Below are positions 1 through 9,100 of a stretch of 64,000 nucleotides of DNA, in pieces. The DNA lies in contig NZ_NJIC01000001.1 of the NCBI RefSeq assembly GCF_013620825.1, positions 124,001 through 188,000 on the forward strand. The letters are read 5' to 3'. Origin of the DNA: Rhodanobacter sp. PCA2 (lineage in GTDB: Bacteria; Pseudomonadota; Gammaproteobacteria; Xanthomonadales; Rhodanobacteraceae). The position numbers were made by a program, and so were the translations under genes. Within the stretch, counting starts at the first letter, position 1; every line of letters starts with the position of its first letter. The notes beneath the pieces are model-generated. The model saw only the letters and a list, made by a program, of their open reading frames with translations, did not search any database and was not told the DNA's origin.

Positions 1-103
1 GGTCGGCGGCGAACAGCTCGCGCAGGTGCTGCGTCTCCAGCTGGTTGCAGTGCTGCTGCAACGCCTGCCACTCGGGCAGCAGGGTCAGGTCGGGGAGACT
101 CAT
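1..103 (-). CDS. pgi: glucose-6-phosphate isomerase, N-terminal fragment (cut by window edge)
   Basis: Only the first 34 codons lie in the window; the gene runs off the left edge. The translation begins MSLPDLTLLPEWQALQQH and continues to LRELFAAD, which matches the usual N-terminus of proteobacterial phosphoglucose isomerase (glucose-6-phosphate to fructose-6-phosphate, cytosolic glycolysis/gluconeogenesis). The start ATG overlaps the tal stop as ATGA, a 4-base overlap that implies translational coupling. It is the last visible gene of the zwf-HAD-tal-pgi operon. The call rests on a short N-terminus plus the metabolic context, so identity is likely but not proven by catalytic residues. Confidence 0.8.
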   Translation of the reverse strand, partial: MSLPDLTLLPEWQALQQHCNQLETQHLRELFAAD

Positions 104-1203
104 CGGGAAACCGGCTCCTTGCCCTTGGCCGCCAGCGCGGCCTGCTTGTCGACGATGCGCTGCAGCAGCTGCTTCCACGATTTCACGAAGGCGTCGGCGC
201 CGTCCTGCTGCAGCTTCAGCGCCAGTGCGTCTGTGTCCACGCCGGCCTTGGCGACCGCGGCCAGCACCGCGTCGGCGTCGCCGCCGTCCGGCGGCAGCAC
301 CGCGCCGGGCCTGCCGTGGTCGGCGACGGCGTGCAGCGTCTTCTCAGGGATGGTATCCACGGTGTCGGGCGCGGCCAGCGCATCGACGTACAGCGTGTCG
401 GGCGCGTTCGGGTCCTTGGTGCCGGTGCTGGCCCACAGCAGGCGCTGCGGGCGCGCGCCGGCGGCGGCGAGCTTCTGCCAGCGCGGCGAGGCGAGCAGCT
501 CGCGGTAGGCGCGGTAGCTCTGCTTGCCCACGGCGATGCCCAGCGCGTTGCGCAGGTTCGCGGGCAGCTGCGGGTTGGCGGCCACGTCCCAGCGGCTGAT
601 GAACAGCGAGGCCACCGAGGCCACCTGCGGGTCCAGCCCGGCGGCGACGCGGCGCTCGATGCCGCGCAGGTAGGCTTCGGCGGCGGCCAGGTATTGCGCG
701 CAGGAGAACAGCAGGGTCACGTTGATCGGGATGCCGCGGAAGATCGCTTCCTCGATGGCGGGAACGCCCTCGGGCGTGCCGGGGATCTTCACGAATAGGT
801 TCGGCCGCCGTGCCTGCGCGTGGATCGCGTCGGCGGCGGCGATGGTGCCGGCGGTGTCGGCGGCCAGCAGCGGCGAGACTTCCATCGACACCCAGCCGTC
901 CACCTGGTGGGTGGCGTCGAACACCGGCTTGAACAGGTCGGCGGCGCGGCGCAGGTCTTCCAGCGCCAGCTCCATGAAGAGTTCCTCGCCCTTGAGGCCG
1001 ACCAGCGACTTGGCGTGGATGCCGGCGTCGTAGGCGTCGCCGCCGCCGATCGCGGCGTCGAAGATGCTGGGGTTGGAGGTGAGGCCGGTGATCGAGTCCT
1101 CGGCGATGTAGCGCGCCAGCGTGCCGTCGTCGAGCAGGGTGCGGGTGATGTTGTCCAGCCAGAGGCTCTGGCCGAGATCGTGCAGTTGCTGCGTGGCTTT
1201 CAT
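100..1203 (-). CDS. tal: transaldolase
   Basis: A 367-residue cytosolic enzyme of the non-oxidative pentose phosphate pathway, moving a dihydroxyacetone unit between sedoheptulose-7-phosphate and glyceraldehyde-3-phosphate. The Schiff-base lysine is K139 in NLFVKIPGT, and the conserved TSNPS motif is near residues 42-46. The length and the sequence around these motifs fit the longer transaldolase type that, in other bacteria, sits between zwf and pgi. An SD-like GGAG lies six bases before the ATG. It is separated from the upstream HAD gene by 32 bases and overlaps pgi by four bases, so all four genes are probably one transcript that supplies and rebalances glucose-6-phosphate and NADPH metabolism. 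Confidence 0.93.
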   Translation of the reverse strand: MKATQQLHDLGQSLWLDNITRTLLDDGTLARYIAEDSITGLTSNPSIFDAAIGGGDAYDAGIHAKSLVGLKGEELFMELALEDLRRAADLFKPVFDATHQVDGWVSMEVSPLLAADTAGTIAAADAIHAQARRPNLFVKIPGTPEGVPAIEEAIFRGIPINVTLLFSCAQYLAAAEAYLRGIERRVAAGLDPQVASVASLFISRWDVAANPQLPANLRNALGIAVGKQSYRAYRELLASPRWQKLAAAGARPQRLLWASTGTKDPNAPDTLYVDALAAPDTVDTIPEKTLHAVADHGRPGAVLPPDGGDADAVLAAVAKAGVDTDALALKLQQDGADAFVKSWKQLLQRIVDKQAALAAKGKEPVSR

Positions 1204-1235
1204 GCTGGCTCCGGGGATTTCGTGGGGGATTCCGC

Positions 1236-1943
1236 TCAGGCGCCGGCCGTGGTGGCCGCGTCCGCAAGGAAGTCCTCAAGCTTACGCTCTTGCAGTTCGG
1301 CGATGCAGCGGATCGTGCGGTCCGGCGCCGGTTCCGGGCGCTGGTCGGCGGCCGCCGCGGCGTAATGGCCCTGGCGCACCCATACGGTGGTGAGGCGCGC
1401 GCCGAGCTGGCGTTTCATCGCGGCGAGCAGGTCGGGCTTGTCGTCCACCATCACGTAGTGCGCGGCGGGATAGCGCTGCTGCATGGCGTCCAGCATCCGC
1501 TGCTTGTGCAGGTAGACCAGCACGTCGCCCTGCAGCGCCTGCCACAGCCCGGCGCGGCGGATCTTGCGCGGCTGGAACACCACGTCGCCGTCGGAAAGGA
1601 TCACCGGCCGGCCCAGCGTGCGCAGGTGGGCGACGGTTTCCAGCGCCCCGGGGAACAGCCGCAGCTCGAACGGGTAGTCCAGCAGGAACGCCGACATCGA
1701 GAGCAGGGCGGGATGGTTGTCCAGGCCCGCGCGGAAGCCCTGCAGCGCGTCGAGGTAGTCCGCGTAGCCGCGTTCGTCGCGCAGCTGCGCGTAGATCGCC
1801 CAGTAGCGCTCGCGCTCGGGCGCGCCGAAGTTGCGCTCCAACTCCGCGCCCAGGTCGGCGGCGAAGCGGTCGTTGTCGAGCAGGGTGTCGTCCACGTCCA
1901 GCAGGAACACCAGCGGCTCGGGCGTGGCGGTGTCGATCAGCAT
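1236..1943 (-). CDS. HAD-superfamily hydrolase in the zwf operon
   Basis: A 235-residue haloacid-dehalogenase-type hydrolase. Motif I is DVDDT (residues 16-20, nucleophile D16 and acid D18), motif II is the LSDGD segment near residue 113, a conserved lysine is in QPRKIRRAG, and motif IV is MVDDKPD near residue 165. A helical cap region lies between motifs I and II. The start ATG lies inside zwf, overlapping its end by seven bases, so expression is coupled to glucose-6-phosphate dehydrogenase. The substrate cannot be read from sequence. A phosphosugar or damaged-metabolite phosphatase is a reasonable inference from the operon, but a regulator-like or unrelated phosphatase role is possible. Confidence 0.85.
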   Translation of the reverse strand: MLIDTATPEPLVFLLDVDDTLLDNDRFAADLGAELERNFGAPERERYWAIYAQLRDERGYADYLDALQGFRAGLDNHPALLSMSAFLLDYPFELRLFPGALETVAHLRTLGRPVILSDGDVVFQPRKIRRAGLWQALQGDVLVYLHKQRMLDAMQQRYPAAHYVMVDDKPDLLAAMKRQLGARLTTVWVRQGHYAAAAADQRPEPAPDRTIRCIAELQERKLEDFLADAATTAGA

Positions 1944-3340
1944 GGCTGCGGCGCCTCCGGCCGCGGGTCGTGCCAGCCTTCCTTGCCGGCCAGCGCGGCG
2001 GCTTCGGGCGGACCCCAGCTGCCGGGTTCGTAGGGACGCGGCGCAGCGTCGTGCCCGAGCACGTTGTCCACCACGCGCCATGCCGCTTCCACGCATTCGT
2101 CGCTGGTGAACAGCGAGTTGTCGCCGCGCAGCGCGTCGTTCAGCAGGCGCTCGTAGGGCGACATCTCGACGCCGCTTTGGTGGTGCACGACCAGTTCCAC
2201 CGGCTCGCCCTGCATCGCCTCGCCGGGGCGCTTCACCCGCATGCCTTCGGCGATCACCACCTGCGGGCTGAGCCGGAAGCGGAAGTAGTTCGATTGTTCC
2301 GCGCCGATGGCGTCGAACACCGACAGCGGCGGCACCTTCATGTCCACCATCACCTGAGTGGTGGTGAGCGGCAGCTTCTTGCCGGCGCGGATCAGGAACG
2401 GCACGCCCGACCAGCGCCAGGTGTCGATGGCCAGGCGCAGCGCCACGAAGGTTTCCACGTCGGAATCCGGTGCCACGCCGGCCACCTCGCGGTAGCCCTT
2501 GAACTGGCCGCGCACCACGTCCTTCGGGTCGAGCGGGCGCATCGCGCGGAACAGCCGCAGCTTCTCGGCGTTGAGCGCGGCGGGATCGCTGCCGATCGGC
2601 GCGTCCATCGCCAGCAGCGAGGTCACCTGCAGCAGGTGGTTCTGCAGCACGTCGCGGATCGTGCCCACGCTTTCGTAGAAGCTGCCGCGCCCGTCCACGC
2701 CGAATTCCTCCGCCATGGTGATCTGCACGCGGTCCACGTAGCGGTTGTTCCACACCGGCTCCAGCACGCTGTTGGCGAAGCGGAAATACAGCAGGTTCTG
2801 CACCGCCTCCTTGCCGAGGTAGTGGTCGATGCGGAAGATCGAATGCTCGGGAAACACGGAGTGCAGGGTGCGGTTCAGCGCCTGCGCCGAGGCGAGGTCG
2901 CGGCCGAAGGGTTTCTCCACCACCACGCGCGCGCCGTCCGCGCAGCCGGCGGCCTTGAGGCTGGTGACCACGGTGCCGAACAGCGCGGGCGGGATCGCGA
3001 GATAGTGCAGCGGCGTCTTCGCGTCACCCAGCACCTGCTTCAGCCGGGTGAAGGTGGCGGCGTCCTGGTAGTCGCCGTCCACGTAGCCGAGGCGCGCCGC
3101 GAGCTTCGCGAACGCGGCTTCGTCCACGCCGGCGCCGGCCTTCTTCGCCGCTTCCGTCACGCTGTCGCGTGCGCGCTGGCGCAGCTGCTCCAGCGACCAG
3201 CCGGCATGCGCCACGCCGATGATCGGCACGTCCAGCCCGTCGCGCGCCACCATCGCGAGCAGGGCGGGGAATATCTGCTTGTAAGCCAGGTCGCCGGTGG
3301 CGCCGAAAAACACCAGGGCGTCGGAAGTCGGGTTCGTCAT
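1937..3340 (-). CDS. zwf: glucose-6-phosphate 1-dehydrogenase
   Basis: A 467-residue cytosolic enzyme oxidising glucose-6-phosphate to 6-phosphogluconolactone with reduction of NADP(+) or NAD(+), the entry to the pentose phosphate and Entner-Doudoroff routes. The nucleotide-binding loop GATGDLAYK is at residues 13-21 (the usual pattern is GASGDLA-K) and the active-site signature DHYLGKE is at 172-178. The length is close to the family norm of about 490. It is the first gene of the operon followed by HAD, tal and pgi. The 238-base gap upstream to the TfoX-like gene should hold the operon promoter, but I see no convincing -35/-10 pair there. Confidence 0.95.
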   Translation of the reverse strand: MTNPTSDALVFFGATGDLAYKQIFPALLAMVARDGLDVPIIGVAHAGWSLEQLRQRARDSVTEAAKKAGAGVDEAAFAKLAARLGYVDGDYQDAATFTRLKQVLGDAKTPLHYLAIPPALFGTVVTSLKAAGCADGARVVVEKPFGRDLASAQALNRTLHSVFPEHSIFRIDHYLGKEAVQNLLYFRFANSVLEPVWNNRYVDRVQITMAEEFGVDGRGSFYESVGTIRDVLQNHLLQVTSLLAMDAPIGSDPAALNAEKLRLFRAMRPLDPKDVVRGQFKGYREVAGVAPDSDVETFVALRLAIDTWRWSGVPFLIRAGKKLPLTTTQVMVDMKVPPLSVFDAIGAEQSNYFRFRLSPQVVIAEGMRVKRPGEAMQGEPVELVVHHQSGVEMSPYERLLNDALRGDNSLFTSDECVEAAWRVVDNVLGHDAAPRPYEPGSWGPPEAAALAGKEGWHDPRPEAPQPC

Positions 3341-3578
3341 GAGCCGGGGTCTGCTCCGTTCGGGGTGGAGTGCGTCGCGTGCAGCGCACGATGGAACCGC
3401 TCATTCGCATGATGTTGCGATGGCGTGCCGGCGCACTGCCCAGCATGCCGGGCGCGGGGTGAAGTCCGCGCATAAGCGATGCTACAAGACTGCTGCGGCA
3501 TGGGATGAACGCGGCACGCGGCAGCCATGCACGCCGGTCGTCGACGGGATCAGTCGACGCGCGTGGCCGCGCCGCGGC

Positions 3579-3923
3579 TCACTTCGCGCGGCTGCGTGCG
3601 GGCGCCGGCCTGCGCGGCTTCGGCGGGGGCATCAGCGCGGCCGTTTCCAGCACCAGCGCGCGGATCGCGTCCGAATCGTCCAGCAGTTCGTCGGCGACGG
3701 GATAATCCTTGGCGCCGGGGTAGGGCGGGCGTTGCGGAAGGTCGGGCGCGAGACTCGCCGCCGCCGTGGACGGCTTGATGAACAGGCTGTTGTCGCAGGC
3801 GAAGGCCACCACTTTTCCGTCGATGTACACCGCGTACTCGCCGAACATCTTCTTGTGCGTGAGCCGCGCGCCCAGCGCGATCTGTTCCGCCACGTAATCG
3901 ATGAAGTCCGGATCGGTAGCCAT
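3579..3923 (-). CDS. TfoX N-terminal domain protein
   Basis: A 114-residue protein consisting almost entirely of a TfoX N-terminal-type domain: the KKMFGEYAVYIDGKVVA core at residues 24-40, then NSLFIKPS, matches the family's conserved MFGGxGxY pattern. The last 20 residues are Pro/Arg/Lys-rich. Stand-alone domains of this type are common and usually uncharacterised. They should not be assumed to regulate competence as the two-domain TfoX/Sxy of Haemophilus and Vibrio does. It is transcribed in the same direction as zwf but 238 bases upstream of it. Confidence 0.8.
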   Translation of the reverse strand: MATDPDFIDYVAEQIALGARLTHKKMFGEYAVYIDGKVVAFACDNSLFIKPSTAAASLAPDLPQRPPYPGAKDYPVADELLDDSDAIRALVLETAALMPPPKPRRPAPARSRAK

Positions 3924-4035
3924 GGCTGGTGTGCAATCCCATGCTGGGTGGGGCCGCGCGCGGGCGGGGGCTTCCGGTCAGCCTAGCGCAAAACCCGTGG
4001 CGGCTGCCCGGGTGCGGTATCGGCGCGGGCGGCGG

Positions 4036-4422
4036 TCAGAACACCAGCCACGCCACCCACGCGAGCAGCGGGAACGCGCACTGCATGGCCGCCGCACGCA
4101 GCATCACACGGCCGGCGGAGAAATACAGCACCACGCCGGCGGCCGCCATGCAGGCGCAGCCGAACAGCACCAGGGTTTGCCCCACCACGGCGTTCCCGCC
4201 GAGATCGATCGCCGCCAGGCCGGCAAGCACGCCGACGGCGAGGAACAGGTTGTAGAAGCCCTGGTTGAAGGCGAACAGGCGGCGCGCCTCGGCATCAGCC
4301 GTCGTGGGGGCGCCGAAGCGGCGGTGCACCCTGGGCCGCATGAACCACAGGCTCTCCATGCAGAAAATCAGCACGTGCAGCAAGGCGGCGAGCAGGGCGA
4401 AGAGCTGGCTGGCGAGGTTCAT
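4036..4422 (-). CDS. DUF1304 family inner-membrane protein
   Basis: A 128-residue protein with about four hydrophobic helices (residues 5-25, 52-70, 78-100, 108-127). The early HVLIFCMESLWF segment and the later FNQGFYNLFLAVG segment are the hallmarks of the DUF1304 family of small membrane proteins, whose function is unknown. It sits 59 bases downstream of the methionine aminopeptidase gene on the same strand and could be cotranscribed with it. No Shine-Dalgarno sequence is obvious before the chosen ATG, but the N-terminal helix starts there and the homology-like region is complete. Confidence 0.82.
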   Translation of the reverse strand: MNLASQLFALLAALLHVLIFCMESLWFMRPRVHRRFGAPTTADAEARRLFAFNQGFYNLFLAVGVLAGLAAIDLGGNAVVGQTLVLFGCACMAAAGVVLYFSAGRVMLRAAAMQCAFPLLAWVAWLVF

Positions 4423-4481
4423 GGGAAACCGCGGTTCGTGTCCATGGATGCCGGCGACCGGAGCGGGCGCCGGCGTTCGTT

Positions 4482-5228
4482 TCAGTGCACGGTGACGACG
4501 ATCGGCTCGCCCCGGGTGATGATCATGGTGTGCTCGTACTGCGCCGACAGGTTGCCGCGCGCGCCCACCAGGGTCCAGCCGTCCGCCGCCTCGTCCACCA
4601 CGCGACTCTTCGTCGAGAGGAAGGGCTCGATGGTGATCACCATGCCTTCCTGCAGGAGGCGCTGGTCCGCGGGGTCGAAGTAGCCGGGGATATGGTCTGG
4701 GTCTTCGTGCAGCGCGCGGCCCACGCCGTGGCTGCCGAGGTTCTCGATCACCCGGAAGCCGTAGGTCCGCGCCGTGCGCTGGATGGCCGCGCCGATGCCG
4801 TTGATGGGCCGGCCGTGGCGCGCCTGCTTCATGGCCTGCTCCAGCGCCGTGCGGGTGGCGTGGCACAGGCGCGTCTTCTGCGGGTTGGTCGGCGGCACGA
4901 CCCGCGTTCCGCCGGTATCGGCGAAGTAGCCGCCCAGCTCGGCGGAAACGTCCACGTTCAACACGTCGCCCGCGCGGATCACCCGGTCGCCCGGAATGCC
5001 GTGCGCGGCCTCCTCGTTGATGCTGATGCAGGTTGCGCCGGGGAAGTCGTAGGTGAGCTGGGGTGCCGACCGCGCGCCGTGGCGCTCAAGCAAGGCCGCG
5101 CCGAGCGCATCGAGTTCGCGCGTGGTCATGCCGGGCTCGGCCGCGGCGAGCATCTCGTCGAGCACGTACGAGACGATCCTGCCTATGCGCTTGAGCGCGA
5201 CGACGTCATTCTCGGTTTCGATGGTCAT
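4482..5228 (-). CDS. map: type I methionine aminopeptidase
   Basis: A 248-residue cytosolic metallo-aminopeptidase that removes the initiator methionine from nascent proteins. The expected residues are present: H76 in AHGIPG, metal ligands D93 (NVDVS) and D104 (ADTGG), a histidine in GSHGVGR, and glutamates in ITIEPF and QYEHTM. A good ribosome site (AGGAAA, five bases before the ATG) fixes the start; the open frame continues upstream but through the dispersed-repeat region. Many Xanthomonadales carry a second map next to rpsB, so this may be a paralogue rather than the only copy. Confidence 0.92.
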   Translation of the reverse strand: MTIETENDVVALKRIGRIVSYVLDEMLAAAEPGMTTRELDALGAALLERHGARSAPQLTYDFPGATCISINEEAAHGIPGDRVIRAGDVLNVDVSAELGGYFADTGGTRVVPPTNPQKTRLCHATRTALEQAMKQARHGRPINGIGAAIQRTARTYGFRVIENLGSHGVGRALHEDPDHIPGYFDPADQRLLQEGMVITIEPFLSTKSRVVDEAADGWTLVGARGNLSAQYEHTMIITRGEPIVVTVH

Positions 5229-5374
5229 GGGATTTCCTGTCTCGTTGCGTGGTGCTGGCTGGAAACCATCGCGGTCGTGGTTGCCGCCACCGGGGATGTG
5301 CCGGTGGTGGGCGGGTTGGGTGGAGATTGGCCCCTGGATCAAGCCGCGACGTGTAGCGGGGCTTCGGCCTGGCG

Positions 5375-5530
5375 ATGGTCCGATTTTGCTCGTCATCCCA
5401 GCGAAGGCTGGGATCCAGTGTCTGCAAGCCACGGAACACCAAGGCACTGGATGACCTGCTTCGCTGTTGTGAAGCGCCTCCAGCCTTCGCTGGGATGACG
5501 AGCAGGCTGTCGATCAATCAGGCCTTCCCC
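5375..5530. repeat. Xanthomonadales-type interspersed inverted repeat, copy 1
   Basis: An intergenic element of about 155 bases. Its outer arms are exact reverse complements of 25 bases (5387-5411 and 5480-5504), each containing a smaller hairpin of the form ATCCCAGC...GCTGGGAT. A second copy lies at 42941-43066 and shares the flanking words GATTTTGCTCGTCAT and GGGATGACGAGCAG, as well as the tail with the CGAT-ATCA-GCCTTCCC words. Such elements are numerous between genes in this order. This copy lies between map and mliC, transcribed in tandem, and may act as an mRNA 3' stabiliser or transcription attenuator. Confidence 0.85.
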
Positions 5531-5600
5531 AGCTAGCGTAACCCACTCCCCCAGGCCGCCGCCACGCAACGACGACGGCCTGAGCCGCCGCTCGGCCCGC

Positions 5601-5933
5601 TCACTCGGCCTTGCACTCCAGCGGCACCATGCGGCCGATCTCCACGGTCAGGTCCCTGCCCTTGCCGCGGATGGTGATGGGCCCGTTGCCGTAGATGAAA
5701 CCCGACCCGCTGGGCTGCTGCTGGAGCTCCGTGGTCTGCCCGTTGCGCACCAGCACGGCAACCCCGTGCGCAGGGAAGAAGCGGACGGCCAGCGACTGGC
5801 CGTTCGTGCAGGTGAAGGAGACCACGCGAACCTCGGGGGCGTTCTCGTCGGGCAGCGGCTTGTCGGGCACGGGCTGCGAGGCGCAGGCGGAAACGGCACA
5901 GGCGACGAACAGGGCAGGCATGCGTGTCTTCAT
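5601..5933 (-). CDS. MliC-family lysozyme-inhibitor lipoprotein
   Basis: A 110-residue predicted lipoprotein. The start chosen is the ATG preceded by GGAGAG, which gives a classical signal peptide ending in the lipobox VSAC with the lipidated cysteine at 17. The mature part carries the MliC/PliC-type pattern: VSFTCTNGQSLAVRFFP, then VAVLVRNG, then a C-terminal cysteine (PLEC) that can pair with the first one. Members sit in the periplasmic face of the outer membrane and inhibit C-type lysozyme, protecting peptidoglycan from host or predator muramidase. No operon partner is evident. Confidence 0.8.
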   Translation of the reverse strand: MKTRMPALFVACAVSACASQPVPDKPLPDENAPEVRVVSFTCTNGQSLAVRFFPAHGVAVLVRNGQTTELQQQPSGSGFIYGNGPITIRGKGRDLTVEIGRMVPLECKAE

Positions 5934-6030
5934 CGGTGCTCTCCATTCAGTGCATGGGGGAAGTCTGGTGTCCGGATGCAATGGCGCGTGGTGCCCGATC
6001 GCCTGTCCGGCTCGGGGCTAGGGTTCCCGA

Positions 6031-6079
6031 CATGCCGCTTCGATGTCGTGCCCGTCCGGACCCGCGGCGAAGCGGCATG
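6031..6079 (-). terminator. inverted repeat downstream of the glucan synthase gene
   Basis: CATGCCGCTTCG (6031-6042) and CGAAGCGGCATG (6068-6079) are perfect 12-base arms separated by 25 bases. It lies about 100 bases past the stop of the 8.6 kb glucan synthase gene and before mliC. The position suggests a transcript-end structure, but there is no U-run after it, so factor-independent termination is uncertain. Confidence 0.4.
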
Positions 6080-6176
6080 GCATTCCCTGCTGCGGTCCGG
6101 GCGCAGCCGGGAACGCCATCAAGGTGGGCCGGGCGTGTCGGTTCTGCAGGGTCCTGCGTGCCGATATTGCAACGGT

Positions 6177-9100
6177 TTACGCCGCGCGCGGATGATCGAC
6201 ATCAACCCGGTGCTCGACGCCGTCGTCGGCCAGCGGGATGCAGCCGTCGGCCTGCACCACGCCATCCAGCCGCACGCTGCCCGGCGTGCCCGCTTCGCAC
6301 TGGCGCACGCGAATGCGGTAGGGCGTGCCGCGGTAGCGGTAATCCAGTTCGCAGCCTTCCCACTCCGGCGGCAGCAGCGGGGCGACGCGCAGCTTGGCTG
6401 CTTCGAGGTTCAGGCCGAGCAGGGATTCGACCAGCAGGCGGTACAGCCAGCCGGCGGAACCGGTGTACCAGCTCCAGCCGCCGCGGCCGGTGTGGGGCGG
6501 CACGGCGTAGACGTCGGCGCAGACCACGTAGGGCTCGACCTTGTAGGTTTCGATCTCCGCGGCGTCCTCGCCGCGTCGCGCCGGCGCGATCATGCGCGCG
6601 AGTTCCCAGGCGCGTTCGGCGTCGCCGAGTTTCGCGAACGCCATCGCGGCCCAGACCGCGGCGTGGGTGTACTGGCCGCCGTTCTCGCGCACGCCGGGCA
6701 GGTAGCCCTTGATGTAGCCGGGGTCGAGGCGGGATGTGTCGAAGGGCGGATCGAGCAGCTGGATCAGGCCGGCATCGCGGCGCACGAGGTGCTGGTCCAG
6801 TGCAGCCATCGCCTGGCGTTGGCGCCCGGGGTCGCCGGCGCCGCTCAGCACCGACCAGCTCTGCGCGATGGAGTCGATGCGGCATTCCTCGTTGGTGGCG
6901 GAGCCGAGCGGCGTGCCGTCGTCGAACCAGGCGCGGCGGTACCAGTCGCCGTCCCATGCGTGGCGTTCCAGCTTTTCGCGCAGGGCGGCGACTTCGTCGC
7001 GGCAGCGGCGCGCGAAGTCGGCGTCGCCGTGCAACGCGGCGACGTTGGCGAAGTCGGCGAGCATCGCGCATTCGAACCAGCCCAGCCACACGCTTTCGCC
7101 GATGCCGCGTTCGCCGACGCGGTTCATGCCGTCGTTCCAGTCGCCGCTGCCGATCAGCGGCAGGCCATGCGGGCCGCGCGCCGCGAAGCCGCGCTCGATC
7201 GCGCGCAGGCAGTGGCGGTACAGCGGCTCGGCCAGCGGCGAGTGTTGCGGCAGGTCGTAGTAGGACTCCTCGTCGCCATGCAGCGGGCGGCCCTCGATGT
7301 AGCCCACCACTTCGCCGAGCACGGCGCGGTCGCCGGTGGCGAGCACGTAGCGCGCGGTGGCCAGCGGCAGCCACAGGTAGTCGTCGGAGCAGCGCGTGCG
7401 CACGCCGCGGTCCATCGGCGGATGCCACCAGTGCTGCACGTCGCCTTCGGGGAACTGGTGCGCGGCGCACAAGAGCAATTGCGCGCGCGCCAGTTCCGGC
7501 GCGGCGTGCAGCAGCGCCATCGAATCCTGCAGCTGGTCGCGGAAGCCGAACGCGCCGCCGCTCTGGTAGTAGCCGCTGCGCGCCCAGAAGCGGCAGGCCA
7601 GGGTCTGGTAGGGCAGCCAGCCGTTGGCGAGCACGTCCAGCGCGGGCTCGGGCGTGCGTACCTGCACGGCGCCGAGGATGCGCTGCCATTGCGCATGCAC
7701 CTGTTCGAGCGCCTCGTCCGCCGCGGCGTTGCCGCGGAAGCGTTGCGCCAGCGCAGCGGCGTCCGCGCCGTCGCGGCCTGCGCCGAGGCGAATGACGAGC
7801 GTGCGTTCCTCGCCGTCGTCCAGCGCGAGCCGGCCCTGCAGCGCGCCGCAAGGGTCCAGCCCCGCGCCCAGCCGGCCGGACAGTTGCGCGCGGCCCAGCG
7901 CGGCGGGGGCGGCGAGGCTGCCGTTGCGGCCGATGAACTCGCCGCGGTCGCCGCTGAGGCTGCATTCCGTGAGGTCCATGTCCAGGAAACCCGTGCGGCC
8001 GGGGAATTCGGTGGTGTAGGCGTTGTGGGCGAACAGCGCGCCGCTGCGCGGCTCCCGCTCGGTGACCACGTGCATCGCGGTCTTCTCGCGCAGGTCGCCC
8101 AGCAGCCATTCCGCGTAGGCGGTGACGGAAAGCCGGCGCGCGCGGCCGGATTCGTTGCGCAGCGTGAGCCGGAAGAATTTCACCGGTGCGTCCACCGCGA
8201 CGTACATCCACAACTCGGAGCGGATGCCGTCCTCCGTATGCTCGAACACGCTGTAGCCGAAGCCGTGGCGGGTGACGTAGCGCCCGCTGCCGCGGCAGGG
8301 CAGCGGCGTGGGCGACCAGACCTGGCCGCTGTCTTCGTCGCGCAGGTACAGCGCCTCGCCGCCGCTGTCGCTCACCGGGTCGTTGTGCCAGGGCGTGAGG
8401 CGGAACTCGTGCGCGTTCTCGCTCCATGTGTAGGCGCTGCCGCTTTCGGAAACCACGGTGCCGAACTGCGGGTTCGCCAGCACGTTCGCCCACGGCGCGG
8501 GCGTGGGCTGGCCGGGGTCGAGCACGATCACGTATTCGCGGCCGTCCTCGCCGAAGTGGCCGGGCGGCAGTTTCGGCAGGGAGGCGTTCACCGGCGCGAC
8601 GGCTGTCGCGGCGCGGCGCGTCCACTCCGGCACGGCGGGCGGCAGCGTGGGTTCCACCCGCCGCCGCTGCACCTGCTCGGCGAGGTTGCCGCGATGGTCG
8701 GCCAGCACGATGCGCGCAGAGGCCAGCATCACCAGCCGGTCCTCGCCGGACAGCGGCTGCGCGGCGCGCACGAAGATGCCGCCGGGGCGGTCGAGCAGGG
8801 CCGCCTCGCTGCCCGAGGCGATCAGGCCGAGGATCGCGTCGTGCAGCTCCTGGCGGTAGCCGGCGCGGTCCTCGTTCCAGATCACCAGGTCCACTACCAA
8901 CCCCTTCAGCCGCCAGTACGCGTGGGCCTGCACCAGCTGGCGCACCAGCTCGATGCTCGCGGGGTCGGCGATGCTCAGCAGCACGATGGGCAGGTCGCCG
9001 GAGACGCCCTGGCCCCACAGCCCGGACTGGCCGCGGCGGTTCGCCGCCAGCACGCCGCTGTCCGCGCGCAGCATCGCGGCGGGGTAGAGGATCGCGGTGG

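Noticed and set aside
1970-3412. Long plus-strand frame across zwf
   Set aside because: Antisense shadow of the conserved zwf gene; His/Arg/Gln-rich with no motif.
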